64,000 nt of DNA from Ophthalmolycus amberensis (Eukaryota; Chordata; Actinopteri; Perciformes; Zoarcidae). The DNA lies in NCBI GenBank assembly GCA_024529925.1, contig JAFEUB010001428.1:803501-867500 (forward strand), written 5' to 3'. Positions 11,150 to 25,000 of the stretch are shown in pieces. The first letter of the stretch is position 1, and each line of letters opens with the position of its first letter. The translations under genes were made by a program, and so were the position numbers. Below the pieces are notes generated by a model. It did not search any database. It was not told the origin of the DNA and saw only the letters and a list, made by a program, of their open reading frames with translations.

Positions 11150-11474
11150 TACCTGCAGTGCTGAAGAACCATCTGATTTATTATTTTGTGACCGACCCCA
11201 GGCCAGCCTCCGTCCCGTCCCCTCCCACTCCGTGTCGACCGGCTGGAGGCGGTGCAGGACAACCCCGTCATCCTCCACGTCAAAGCCGGCTTCGTTATTT
11301 AAACTTGAATCAAAAGGAGGAGAAGGAGGAACGTGTTTTCTCAGACGGGACAGCGTTGCCTAGCAGCTATAGGCGGAGGATTCGCGCTACTTCACGCGTG
11401 GCTTTTTTTGTTTCTTCTTCCTTGTTCAGCTCGTTCGATCGAGGATCTATCTGTCCGTCTTTATCGACTAAAAC
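11150..11474 (+). promoter_or_regulatory. Probable promoter / 5' UTR of pdlim4
   Basis: This segment directly precedes the start codon and is richer in CpG and C/T tracts than its surroundings (CCGTCCCGTCCCCTCCC, GTCGACCGGC, ACGTCAAAGCCGGC). A TATTTAAA word lies at 11296-11303. A GTTGCC-T-AGCAGC sequence near 11355 resembles an RFX X-box with one mismatch. The transcription start is not determined; the C/T-rich stretch just before the ATG fits a 5' UTR. Confidence 0.5.
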
Positions 11475-11567
11475 ATGACCCAGACCGTGACACTAAAGGG
11501 ACCCTCTCCGTGGGGCTTTCGGCTGGTGGGAGGACGGGACTTCAGCACGCCGTTAACCGTCTCCAGG
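11475..11567 (+). CDS. pdlim4: pdlim4 coding exon 1 (start of PDZ)
   Basis: Encodes residues 1-31, beginning MTQTVTLKGPSPWGFRLVGG and ending in SR. The start matches the usual PDLIM family start a few residues before the GPxPWGF loop. The donor is AGG|GTAGGT, phase 0. Intron 1 is 9682 bp. Confidence 0.95.
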
Positions 11568-14500
11568 GTAGGTGAAACCTCCGTTCATTCCGCCGGTTTA
11601 GACATCTATCATCCGGGTTATAAGTAATGTCAATGAATAGGGAAGAATGCATGGAAGGGGGCAGTTTTGGGAATCGCTTTCTTAATTAATTAATCTTCAA
11701 TAACAAGTCTGGTATCCCTAATAGCAGTAGTTTATAATGGGCTTTACTCTAACAGCTGACAGGCGGTGCCGTCTAATCCCTGGCAGCTAAAGTTGCCAGT
11801 ACAATTTAACCATTAACAATAAGATAAAAAAACGGAATAAAGCGTTATTTTCATAATTTGAACAACTATGTTAGGGCTGCCACTTCCTATTTTCATTGCT
11901 GATTAATTTGTCAATTATTTTCTCCATTAACCGATTAGTTGTTTGGTCTCTACAATGTCAGAAAAGTCTATAAAGTGTTTTTTTTTAGTGCATAACTAAA
12001 ATATATTCAGTTTACTTTAACAGAGGAGTAAATATAACATTTCATATTTACATTTAAGGAGCTGGAATAAAATATTTTTGACGTTTTTATTTATTAAAAA
12101 GTTACTCAAACTGATCAAAATAGCTAACAACTAATGAATTAAACAGCTCTACACTATATTAAAATCAAATAAATGAAAAAGTCAACAACAAATAATGCCT
12201 TTTATGTTTCCATATTCTAATGTCAGTCAGTGACCTCAGGTGTGATGATCTTTCTACAACAGATGCGTGACATTATGTATTATTGTGTGCGTTATTTTAG
12301 TTTGTCATTGTTAACACTGATGGTGGTAGTCGTATAGTAGTAGTAAAAGTATACGTATAGTGTTCATGAACTTTCCTGACCCACAGAATATGGGTCAAGA
12401 GTCAGTGTGCTGGCAGTGGGTCTGGCAGTAGCCAACAGTTCATTGCGGCCAGGATAAACACAGCCGGGGTAGTGCTGACATTTGTTTTTCATCAGAGCTC
12501 ATTGGTGCTGCTGAGGGATACCAGGTGTTGTGCTCAGCTGCATCACCAGCCCCAAACCGACTCTAACTACAGGGCCATAGCACTTCTAAACTAGAGGTGT
12601 AATTTTTAGATTTACGGCGGGCGAGATAGCCGAAGGTCACCTGAAGTGCTCTCTGTTTGTTAAACCGCTGTAGTTGTGATTCAACGCTGAGGCGTACTTT
12701 GACTCAAAAGTCTCGACGGTTGTGGTTCCGACATGAAAGAGTCCCCTCGCTTGCTTGGCGCCTTTTGCTTCTCCAAAGGCGACTGAATTTTGCAGCTCGA
12801 GAAATTTCTCTGTGTTGAGTCTCAAGACAGCGTCATGAAATGCAGTCTGGTGGTTTTGTGTACAGCGACACGAAGTGTGAGGGTTTTATTTTATGTTGTT
12901 CGGAACGACTTCTTTTGGGCAACAAAACCACTCGGTCAGGTTTAAACATGGTTGGGCTAAAAATAACTACAGAGTTAGGTTTAGGCAACAAACGAACGTT
13001 GAGTTTAGGCAACAAACGAACGTTGAGTTTAGGCAACAAACGAACGTTGGGTGTAAGAAAAACCTCTTGTTTGGGCTTAAATTTTCTACGAACAGTTAGG
13101 TTTAGGCAACAAAATGAACGTTAGGCTATAAGGCAACAAAACTACTCGATTAGGTTTTGGAAAAACATCATGGTTGGGCTTAAAATAACACGTACAAGTC
13201 CTGTGTTTGTTGGACCCATCCTCCCATCATGAATGTTTTTTGTTGTCATTAGCTTTGACCGTTGCGTAGTCGCATGGATGTGTGTAATTCATGTGTCCAC
13301 CACACAAAAGGATCCTTATTGGCTTTCCATTGCCATTGTTCTCGTGCTGTGTGACATTAAAAAAAACCAGACAATTCGTGTCCTAGTACACGAAACCAAT
13401 AGGACCACATTTTGTGACTATTTCACTATTTACGAGAGTTTCCAAAACAGAAAATGCCCGAGACCAGAGTTAATGTGGAAAAAGGGAAATATCTACACGA
13501 CATGCAATTGCAGCTCTCTTGTGTTGGTTTCATGCTGAATTTGAAGTCAACATGTCGCCCAGTGCAGCTTCAGCACATCTCAGGTTTCGTGATGCATACC
13601 TTCCTGACTTCTTTAATCATTAGTACAGTTGACAAGTTGCAGTTTCAATGTCAGCAATTTCTTTTTTGCCACTTCAGTCTGTGCAAACTTGCACGACTGC
13701 CAGTGCAGGAACCATGGCATCCGTGCACAGGGAAGGCTTTTGCACTGTGAACATTGCGTAACTAAGTGACGATGGCGTCAGTGAAGGTAATTGCAGGTTG
13801 CACTTCACAGACAGTTGCATAGCAAGGACGGCAATAAAAACCAACGCTTGACATGGAAATAGCTGCTCGCAGGAGTGAAAAGGGAGTTTCGACTAATTCC
13901 TAAATCTTGGCTTTAAAATTAAAGAAGGAAGCAGCTGGTGAGATGCAAGCATATTTATCAAAATATGTAATGTCAGAGGCATAAATACACAGTGTGTTTG
14001 GCAGTAAGATCCAGCATTACACTACCTCCTACAGCTTTCTATCATCCATTACAGAGCAGTTTAGTTAGCGTCTAATTGAAGTCGCATGCTCTGAAACATC
14101 AGCTGACAACACAAAGTGGTATTGGCAGTAATTGTTTTATGCTGGTATCTAATATGCTGGTGAATAGATCACAATTCAATTTAGTGAGAAGTGAAAAGAA
14201 ATAGAAATGGTGGGAAAGGAATCCTCTCTCCTCACCTCGTGGGAGCTGGTTGTATTCTGAGTTTATAAGCACAGCGTGATTCATTGCTGCTGATATACCG
14301 GAGTATCTCCCAAACTTGCTATTTATCACATGCTTGCAACATTCTCGCCGTTCAGTGCATGCCCAAGACGGCAATTACAATGTGTTGAATGGCGACACAG
14401 AGAGATACATGGAGGGAGAGACAGTGTGTTTTCAGAGAAGGATAGTTAATGTCGTAGAGTATTAAAGATGTTCTCTTTGGGGGGCATTTAAGTATCATGT

Positions 14501-17500
14501 AGACCTCATACAAGCCAGAACTCTGTGAAGGTTGTAAAAGTGTCTGCTGGCTCTGTATAGCTAGAGAAGAGATGGTTTAAGAAGGCGGCAACCTTCGGGT
14601 CTGAAAAGTGAAACCTGCATTCTCGCTTCTGTCCACCAGGGGGCGACTCCTCTGGTTGTATAGAAGTCTATGAGAAAATGACTCTACTTCTCTCTTGATT
14701 TATTACCTCAGTAAACATTGTAAACATGAGTTTATGGTCTCAATCTCTAGTTTCTAGTCTTCTTCAATACATCATGATGTTCATTTAGTACATGATGGTC
14801 CATTTAGAGTCAAATAGTTCATAAATGTTAATTGTAAATTTAAAAGTATCTTATTCAGTGTTCGATGTGGAAAAAACAAAATGACAATGTGGAAAATCCA
14901 AGATGGCAACGGCCTAAAACCAAGATGGCGATAACCAAAAAAACAAGATTGTGATGGCCATAAAACAAGATGGGGTCCACAAACCAATCGGTGCATCACG
15001 GTGACTACGTCCACTTCTTAAATACAGTCTTTGGTTTTAAGACTGGAACTAAATGCTCAACCTCATAGATGTGTTTAAGTTGTGCTGTATTTTACTTGCC
15101 TCTACTTTGCATGACTGACAGACAGACCTCCCTTTTGTCCTCTATTTTCTTCTGCCTAAATAAAAGTGAAAGCCTGAAACACCTGCACTTGGAGACAGTG
15201 AAAGTTGTAAATACCAGAAAACCAGTTCTGATGGCAGCAGCTGTTTTTCCCCCCTTCAGGTGATAATGTCCCAGCATAAGCCCATTAGTCTCCCGCCAGC
15301 CCATTAAGACTCCAGCCAGTTCATGTCTACTCGACTCTGGAAACATTTTCCCTGATGGTGTGTGTGTGTGTCACGTGTGTGTGCGCAGTGGCAGACTAAT
15401 AAATGGCATTCGTGTGCATGAGAGGGACCGAGTGGCAGAGAAGCAGAAACATAATAAAACCGCTGATGTAACTGCTGAAGCATTTAGTGAGGTTACGTTG
15501 AATATGGCAGCTGTGGTGTAATCTGTGTCAAACCGACGCGTCGGCGGAAGGTGACGCAGGACGCTTGTCAGTCGTCTTCTTGACGGGAATTCACAACTGA
15601 GTGTTGGGTAAATAATTCGGACACCTTTTTTCACTGCCTGTGCCGCTTTCAGACAAACTGCTGTTAGAGGGTAATTGTTTTGTCCAGGACACCTTCTTGA
15701 AATTCGGCATTACTTTAACGATCACTCGTCTAAATAGTTTAGGGAGCAACGATACGACTTCTTCAGCACCCATACTGACAGTGTGATACTTGTGCTTTGG
15801 GTATCGGCCGAAGCCGAGTACACAAGTCTAATACCCGTGTTAAATGAATAAGTCATAGTCCTCACTGTGTGGAAGAGACTGGGATCATTCTTCTATTTGT
15901 AGGGAAACATCTGGCTTGATTTAAACATTGCTTTCCTGGCTTTGTAAATCTAAATGTAACAAGTAAATACATCAATCAACCAATCAAACTTTATTTCAGA
16001 CTCAGGGTCCAGATAAGAAAAATATAATAAAATTACATATAAATAAATTTACTGAGTTGCTATTTATGTTTCAAATAATAAACACAGGAAATAAAGACAC
16101 TGTGGTTCTTCTGTTAATGATGGATTCATTCGTCTTAAATGCAGCTCAGTCATCATTACTGCCACCAAATCCACCGTCAAACTGTTCAAAATACATGACA
16201 ATATACAAAGTGAGCTTATATTTGCATCACACACAAACTGTAGACACGCAACTGTGAATATGCACAAACATAAAGAATAAACATACCTTGCTGGCTGCAC
16301 ACAACCGAGAGGGAAGGAGTCCAGTTGGACACCATTCAATCTTAACGTAATTAGTGTTTTACAAAATAAATATGAATGAAAATAAGTCTTATAATTAATC
16401 ATATGTAAACAAATCAAATAATGAGTTAAAATCAGAGTAGAGTAAAATATGCTAATATGTACATTTAAGGTACATTAAGATGCTGTAATTGTTCCGCTTG
16501 TCCATATATTCAGAGATCCCGTCTTGGTCTCAATGTAAGTGACGGAGGACGGTCATTGTTTTAAGAAAACCACGAGGACAATGTCGAACCTGTCCTCTAA
16601 GAAGATAAAAGAGGAAGCGAGTCATGTAGAGTCATCTGTCTTACTCTTTGTGGAACGTCTGGTTTCTGAGTTAAGACAAAAAGCTTCCTTTATTTCGAGG
16701 TCGTTTCATGTTTGTTAAGCTGATTTATTTTTCTTCATTGGAATCCCAGTGCATGACTCAAGAACTCATATATCTTAGATTGCATCAGCGGTTACACACA
16801 TCCAATGAACTCGCTGTCCGTTGTGCCCTTTAATCTCTGGGCGTACGTCCGTCCAGCTCCGCCGCACACCAGAGACGGGACATGTGACCCGAAGCCACGT
16901 GGGTCGTTTCTCTGCTGGTTATAATAGTCGGCTTTAGGCCGCTCTCTTCTCCAGGCTAGAATTAAAGATGCTGCGAGCTGCTCGAAAAAACTGAGCAGAA
17001 GATAACAGATGGTACTTTCCAAGAATGTCACTGTCGTCAGCGAAGCAAGTTCCTAAAATAACGTCTGGGCCAGGAGAGCTCGTCTGGTTCTCTATGAATG
17101 AAACTGAGTCTCTGTGATCGATGTTAACATGGAAAGATGAGCAGATATCTGGTCTTTAAATTAAGTACCTTGAATACAGTTAACAGATCAGCTTTAATGT
17201 GAGGACTGTGTGGAAAACGTCATGCTGTTATAATGTGTTCGCGTTCGTCGCGGAAACCTCCTGCTTTTCATTTCATGAAAGAATATTTTTTAAACGACAA
17301 ACCATTGATCTATAAATCATAAGAACAGTGAATTTGTGTGAACGTTTCAAACCATTTTACTGCCATTCCCATCTCATTTTATATTATCTGGAAGAGGTAA
17401 ACCAGTCATACAGAAGAGATACAAGTTTGATAAACACAGATTGATTTATGCATGAGTTATTGAAAACATACACATAAATACTTTATAAATGAGACCAAAT

Positions 17501-19014
17501 AATGAATTCAGGTGGAGTTAAGAGGCTTTCTCATTTTGTATCTTTTTTCTCTCATCAGTAAAACAAGTTAGCCTTTTATAATAGATACAATGTTACAATA
17601 CGAACATTCAGGCTTCCTCATGGGACTCAAGCTGCAGTTCTGCTACATTTATATGGTAACCCTAATAAAATAGCAAACTCTTTCTTCGTGTGGCCTTTCA
17701 CTTCCTTAATAGATGAAAATCATTTGAAGTGTTATAATACCGTCAACACCCAAAAGAAAAAAAATGTATATGATATCAATTTTAGGTATAAAGTGAGTTT
17801 TGAATGATGTGCTTTTCCTTGTTAGCTTTCACGTCGTCTTGTGTCGCCATAAACACGCGTTTCTTTTCCATGTATTTGCTGCAAGAACTGCAAATGATCT
17901 AAAACATAATTCTCGGGACGCTTTTACAATCAGACCCAACATACTGAAGCATGAGACGGCGATAATAAAGACGTAGAGGAAACTCCTCACGTGCAAAGAG
18001 TCCGAATTATTACTAATCTGACAGAGTTAAAGGATTGCTGCACCTGGTGATGAGTAATATCGACGAGTATTATTGGTGAGTAATATCATGCTCTTTCCAG
18101 ACGTACAGATGCATTACAGACTGTAATCGACTGCTCTGTGTTTCATGGTGATAATCTCACACCCGAGGCTGTATCGTGACTTCGCAGAGCGTTGAGGGCA
18201 TATCCATGCTTGTTGTTATCGCAGGCCCAAAAAAGCAAACAAAGGCTTTCTGACACGTTGCCAGGAATTATTCTCTGCAGCAGAAAAGCTTCTCTGTGGG
18301 ATTCAAGCACGAGAAAAACGTTAAAACTTTAATGCAAACAGCTTATGTTCAACCAAGCAGTAAGTGTTGGTGGTGTGATGGTCAAAAGACGTCTCTCAGT
18401 CCGTAAACTGTTCTATATTCTAAACTACTGTCAGATACTTTATTTAGTTTCCTTTTAGTCAAATGCTCTGCGTCAGTTTGAGAACAGTTAGGCAGTGTGT
18501 ATGTCTAGGGCTTTTATTGTGAAAGGTAAGAATGGGATTTAATCTTTACCGTATGATCTTAAATTGCTATTTTCAGCAAATTTGGATAATTTTGTTAGAT
18601 TGATTGTCCTTTTGTTGTCTAGCAACCGCTTCCCATTCGTTCACAGCAGCTTCTAACTCGTCCCAAGATAACTCTTAATTATCTACAGTGACAGTGTTGT
18701 TTGTAAGGCGACCGTCGTCGCTCATGTTTGAGCCTATATTTTAGTTTTAGCTCGACAACATGGAGCTAGTAAAAGTGGATCACTCAGATTTGGTTACTAC
18801 ATGTGGTTTCATGTGAGTAGGAAGACAAAAATAAAAATAAATGTTTGTAATGCCACAGAGTGAAAACATAATGAGAGAAGCTTTGTCGAGTCGAGCCATT
18901 ACATCACACGACATCCGCAGTGTAAATATAGCACATTGTGAAACACGTAACTCTGTACTCTCCTTATATTACGGGAATGTTTGTCCTCTAGTGACAACCT
19001 CAGTGCTACCACAG

Positions 19015-19057
<43 letters not shown>

Positions 19058-22000
19058 TTCATACCCTGCTATTCATGGTCCGACCCTGAGGTGATATAAG
19101 TCACGCTGTGTGTGTGTGGGTGTTTGGGGGGGTACATGGACTTCGGCCCACTATGACACAGCCCAGGCACAAACCCAAGACACACACACACACATTAAAG
19201 AGTAACTGCACACGAAAGCATGTTTTTAAGCTATAAACTAAATGATAAAACTGTACTGTGATGAACCGCATCTATGCTGGGGTTGATATTGACATTTCTT
19301 ACCAAATTTATGGTTAGCTCGCTAGTTAGCTTGTTAATTCCACCATGTTTTTATTCAAACGTTAGCTGGCTCGTTAGCTGGCTCGTTAGCTGGCTCGTTA
19401 GCTGGCTCGTTAGCTGGCTCGTTAGCTGGCTAGTTAGCTGGCTAGTTGGTTTTATCTCTCAGCCCTTTGAGGACTTTTTTTAGCATTTTTCTAAATGATC
19501 CAGTGGGTGGACTTATTATATTTCCTCTGTTGTGTAGTTTATGTCAGATTTCCACCAATGCAGAAGAAGAATAAAGTGAGTTTAGGCGAGTTTACTTTCC
19601 CTGTGATTCACATACACACATTTCCCACAATGCCTCTGACCTCTCAGTTTACAGGAACTGAGTCAGGGACATTTGGGCGGTCAGAGGCTGTAAATTATGA
19701 ATTCCACGTCTGAACCACACGACTCAGCTATTAGCGCTTCATGCAGCGTGAACTTGTGTGCCTTTGCTCTTAAAAAACGCTCTTCCTGGTTAGCGAGGCT
19801 GCTTCTCTTGCACAAGCAGATCCTGTTCATTATTTCAGACAATAATATCTTAATTTATCTTGGATTAAACTGCTGATATCTGGTTTCACCGTTCCAAAAA
19901 CAATCGTCTTAATGTGCTTAAGAAGAGGCTTTCTGAGATGTTTGTGGGGTCATTTGTTGCAGCTCTAGTTGGTGCTTCTCTGGTCTTTGCACTCTCAGCC
20001 AGTTGCTGTTGCCAGCTGCCTCCAGCTGTTGCTGCTGCTGCTGCTAGATTCATAAACTTTACTCAAGGCACCGTGTTAATTATATTGAGTCACTATTGTC
20101 AAATCCAACTCTTATGCCACAGATTGTGCTTCAAATTCCTCCAAAAACATTATGACAAACAGTGATTGCATCCAGCTGCTGAGAATGTCCTCACATTTAA
20201 TGGTTGGGGAAAAATGCAGTCAAACTAATACTCGTGCGTGTCATAGCTTCACAGCACGTGAAAGACCGGAGACTTCATGGCAACTGTTCACATTTTATTA
20301 AATGTTTTGATTCATTGCTAGTAGTTTGCTGCCAGCGACTGTTTTACTGTGGATGTCTCGGTTCGATGATTTGATTGGTAGTTTATTCTCATGTATTTGA
20401 GCCAAAACCGACCAGTCATAGGCCTGCAGACAGGGACATCTGTGTGTTTAATAATGGATAATTGTTATCATGTGTTAGTTAGTATGTCTGTGAAGGTGAA
20501 ACACACCCACTGGGACACCCACCCTCCCCAAATTCCTCCTCACCCCTCCTCACCCCTCCGCCTCCCTGTGGGGCTCAGATGTCCACAGACCGGTGTGTTT
20601 CTGGAATAAAAGGATCACAGCGAGGAAACCTGCTCACTGTCCAGCGGCTCAAACATAATCTCCAAAATTAAAGCGATGTTGGACGTGTTTTACAAGATCA
20701 AAGCGATTCGAATCAGGGAAAAAAAGCTACAAGAACATATTGAGCAGATGTTTGCAAATGAATCGAACATTACCCAGAGGCAGTTGAGGTTCAAGGTTCA
20801 TATGCAAACAAACACTGCAAAGTAGCTTCAAAAATGACCCACTGAGAGGCTTTAGTCTGATGCAACTGCTGAGTGATCATAAAGTTAGTTCGTTTTTTAA
20901 CTGAATTTTCAAAAGGCGAAGCGCGTACAAATGTTCCAGTTCCTTCAGAATATTTCACCACCTCCAAAAAAACAAAACTCTGAGTGGCCTCTCACTTCTC
21001 AGTGTCGTTGCTGGCTTTAGAGAAAGTAAAGCTAGAGCGCTGCCCGAGGCAATATTGCATAAATCAAACGAGAGCTGCTTTTGTTGAATTTGGCCTCCGT
21101 GTTGACAACTCCCACGCTTACACTCTTTTTCTTTCTTTCTTCCTTTTTGTCTTTCTTCCTGACTGACAGGTTGACACCACTTATAACAGCTCTTTCTTTT
21201 CTTTGTGCTTGGATCGCTGTGTGTGTGTGTGTGTGAATGTTTCCTCCAGGTGACACCAGGCAGCAAGGCAGCCCAAGGTGACCTGTGTCCGGGCGACACC
21301 ATCCTGGCGATCAATGGCGACAACACGGAGCTGATGACGCACATGGAGGCTCAGAACCGGATCAAAACCTGCACTCAGCAGCTGACGCTCAACATCAGCA
21401 GGTACGAGAGCGAACGACCTGCAATCGGGTTTACTTGTTGTGACGGTAACATGATATTCGGTTTGCCGTCTGCCTGATTCCATGTGAACGCGGCATTATG
21501 CCATTCACAACACCATTAGACTGTATTTCTACTGTAAGTGCTTGCAGACTTATTTTTTTTCCACAGAGGCTGCTTATGCTTTTTGCTTTGAGGCTCATTA
21601 AGTGCATTTAATTGAAAAACTTGATTATTATGTTTTATGACGAAGGTCATTTACTGCCTCTTGAACAGGAACACATATTGGTCCAGTCATGCGGACGGAT
21701 GACGGGTTTACGGCTGGTTTCAAACGATCGACTCTCTGCTCTCTGCTTTCTGTTTGCTGCTGCCTTTAATTGAACCACATTCAATTAATATATTAATCAA
21801 TTTCCTGCATTTCTGCATTTTACTACTGAATTTTATTTCTTACACTGTTTCTTTAATTGTTTTTAAATCTCCTTTTCTTTTGCCTTATGTTTTGATGCTT
21901 TTAATGGTTTTATGTGAAGCACTTTGAATTACCTTGTTGTTGAAATGTGCTATACAAATAAACTTGCCTTGCCTTGCTCCTATAGCGAGCTGTCACGGTC

Positions 22001-25000
22001 AATGATGCTTGTTGGGCGGCGGCCTTTTAGAAATGGATTTCACAGCTCCATGTTGTGCATTATATCAGTTCATGGGGTGGAAAAAAAATTAGCTTTCAAC
22101 TGCTCTGCGTCATTTTTAGACCGAGCATGCCCGAGGATGGATGGATTCGGCCTTAAGCGGAGGACAGGAGCAACATGTTTCTGTCAACATAGCCAAGTGG
22201 AAATCATCCATCTAAAGAGTTAATGACAGAGAGGCCGAGGGGGAGACGGAGAATAACCAAGGAAAAAAACTGAAATGTCAGTTGCTTCCCACATTTCTAT
22301 TAGACGGTTTGCTCGGGGTTGCCAGATCCTAGAGGTAGCCAAAATCTGGCAACCTCAGATGAGGAACACTGTGTGGTTTTTAGCCTCAGTTACAAGTGAC
22401 AACTGCCAACTGGGCGCTTCAGCTCTGTCCTTTTAGGGCAGCGGTCTCGCTCCTGTAATGGTTTGCAGTGTGAAGTTGGCTTGCAGACGCAGTGGAAATA
22501 AGAATCGCTCTCTGAGTAATCAGATAAGCGAAGATTCACACATGCAGGGACTCCAAAATCTGTGTTTGTGTTTTTATAGCACGTTCTTTAGGGACCAATC
22601 CCAATGTCCCCCAATAAGGCTTTATTTATACTCCGAGCATGCACAGCGTGCTGTTCGTTGCATTATTCAAACTAAATATACAGTGAAGAAGCAAGAAGAC
22701 ATCGAGTGTCACCGGCAGAAAAACCTGATAAAGTAAAACAGAATTATTTTGGTTATTTACTTTAGTACTATTCGTGGATTAGTATTACCAGGGGGACCTC
22801 ATGTGATTGAGAAATGATCTCTCACGTCTGTGTTTTATCAGATCAAAAATGTTATACTTTATATATAATGTAATGATAGCATGTATATTAGCGAGATGAG
22901 CCTCCTGGTTTAGCCCTCAAACCGTCAAAACTTTCATTTCTAATTGCCATCGTAGCCTTCATAACTCTCCATCTGGAAAGAGGCAGAAAAAAAACATGCA
23001 AAAAATAGTAATTTGCGGTGAAATTTTTACTTGACAAATTAAAGACGTGGCAGAGTGCACGGGATCAAAGACGACCTCTTTTAAGGAATTATTGACATTT
23101 TTCAGAGGTTCTTGATGCATTAATCTCGAAAAAAAGTGACTTTAGGATGAAATCATGACCACAAAAAAGCCACCAGACACACTGTGGTCCTGCTGTTCAT
23201 CAACCGGCTTTAGTTCTGCACCAGAAACCGACAGGATAGCAGCACAGCGGAGGCAGAACAAGGCCGGCTGCTGGTATGTGACCTTTCTGCACTATATTGC
23301 TGAGTAATTACGGTGTGAACCGCCCTGCTGCTGGACAGGATGAGGGTCAGAGAGAGAGAGCATGCACCTCTGGCCCCAGAGCTGAAATGAACTGCTGATG
23401 AAGGGCAGGGAAGACAGAACAACAAGCAGAAGAAGAAAAAAAGAGAATTTTAAAGATGGATATGAAGGTTTAGGAAGCCAAGTAGAGGAGCGGTGAGAAA
23501 TCCTACAACGCTTTTTTAACAGCCAACAGTTTCTGCTGGGTGCATCGTTGGAAATTCAATTACACAGCGAAGCTCAGAGTTGAATTTCTCCCCCTGAGAT
23601 AGAGGACATGAGTCACCACAAGTTTTTTTTAAATAATCTTTGAATATTCCTGCTCGACATTGTGGAAAACGGAGACTCTTCCAAGGCTGCTTATGAGTAA
23701 AAGTCTCATGTTTTCCAATTATTTGCAACCCATAACTCGGCGATTAAAGCGTGGCATTTGGCGTCCCGGACATCTAGTGTGAGGTAGATATTTTTTTTTT
23801 TTTCCCAGGACAAATGCAGCACAGGAAGTGGTGTTAATAAACAGCAACGGTCACTATGACTGAGCAGACAAACAACGTGAAGCCACGTGCATGAGCTCAA
23901 ACTCCCAACAGGATCAAGTAGGTCACAGTTTTGGCTGCTATACTCATTGACCACCTAAATAAAATGGGAATAGTGCATAAATAGGAAAAAGGCACAATGC
24001 AAAGAAACAGTTTATCTCAGAAATCACTATCTGTTTTCTGGTTGTTGTTAATTATCCAGGAAATGGGGACGTCAGTATGATGAGCCAAAGATGAGTACAT
24101 TTTAAGGGAACACTTCTCAGTATTTCACAAATTAATTTTAGTTGATGGTTAGTTCCTACAAATAGTTACGATTAATGATTTAATTGTCTATTTCTGTTCA
24201 GTGTATGCCACACAGCGTCCATGTTGTTATTAACAATGGCTGCTCATCGAAAGTGGTGTGATCAGAAAACCAGGAAGTGAGTCAGCATTTATGCACTTCC
24301 TGTTCCCTTGTATAGAAGTCAATGTGTTTCTGGAATTTTTGGTTATATGTCTGAGATAAGGTCTGTGCTTAACACAAGCCGAAGAGATGTTAACGTTTTG
24401 TTCTACGACATAAAATACATTCGTAAATACCCCTCTGGTGAATTTAGCTTTTACGTGTTCTGCTGATTGCATTCAAAAATCATAAAGTGGTGTTTTATTT
24501 TTGAAGATTATCATGAACAAAAAATAAACGTTTGTTTGCCACAGAGCTCAATTTCCACTGCAACTAGCCAAGCTCTCTTTTTCCATATTTTTATGCCTCG
24601 ACAACAGCAACCATTACTGCCATTACATTTTTGGGTTGGATACGTCCAGTCCATTCTTGTGAACGCGATATCTCAGGAACACCTGGAGGGAATTTCTGCA
24701 AATTTGGTGTAAACGTACACCTGCTCTAAAGGATGAACTGATCAGATGTTAGTGGTCAAAGGTTACTGGGATCGCATATAAGATGTTTTTGGCCACAACT
24801 TAATAATTATGAAAATTTCAAACAAATGTCGGAACAGGATAAAATGACTAAATGATGACATTTTGGACAGACATGAATGTGAACAACATGACTGTTTGGT
24901 GGAGCCGTACACCAACGATTTCACTTTCTGTTTGATGCCACATTTGTTTGTAATTGGCTTTAAATTACTGTGGAATCTGACATTCATGCAAAACAAATGC

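Noticed and set aside
22318..22358. Inverted GTTGCCAGAT / ATCTGGCAAC pair
   Set aside because: Only a 10-bp stem with no further terminal structure or target-site duplication; insufficient for an element call.
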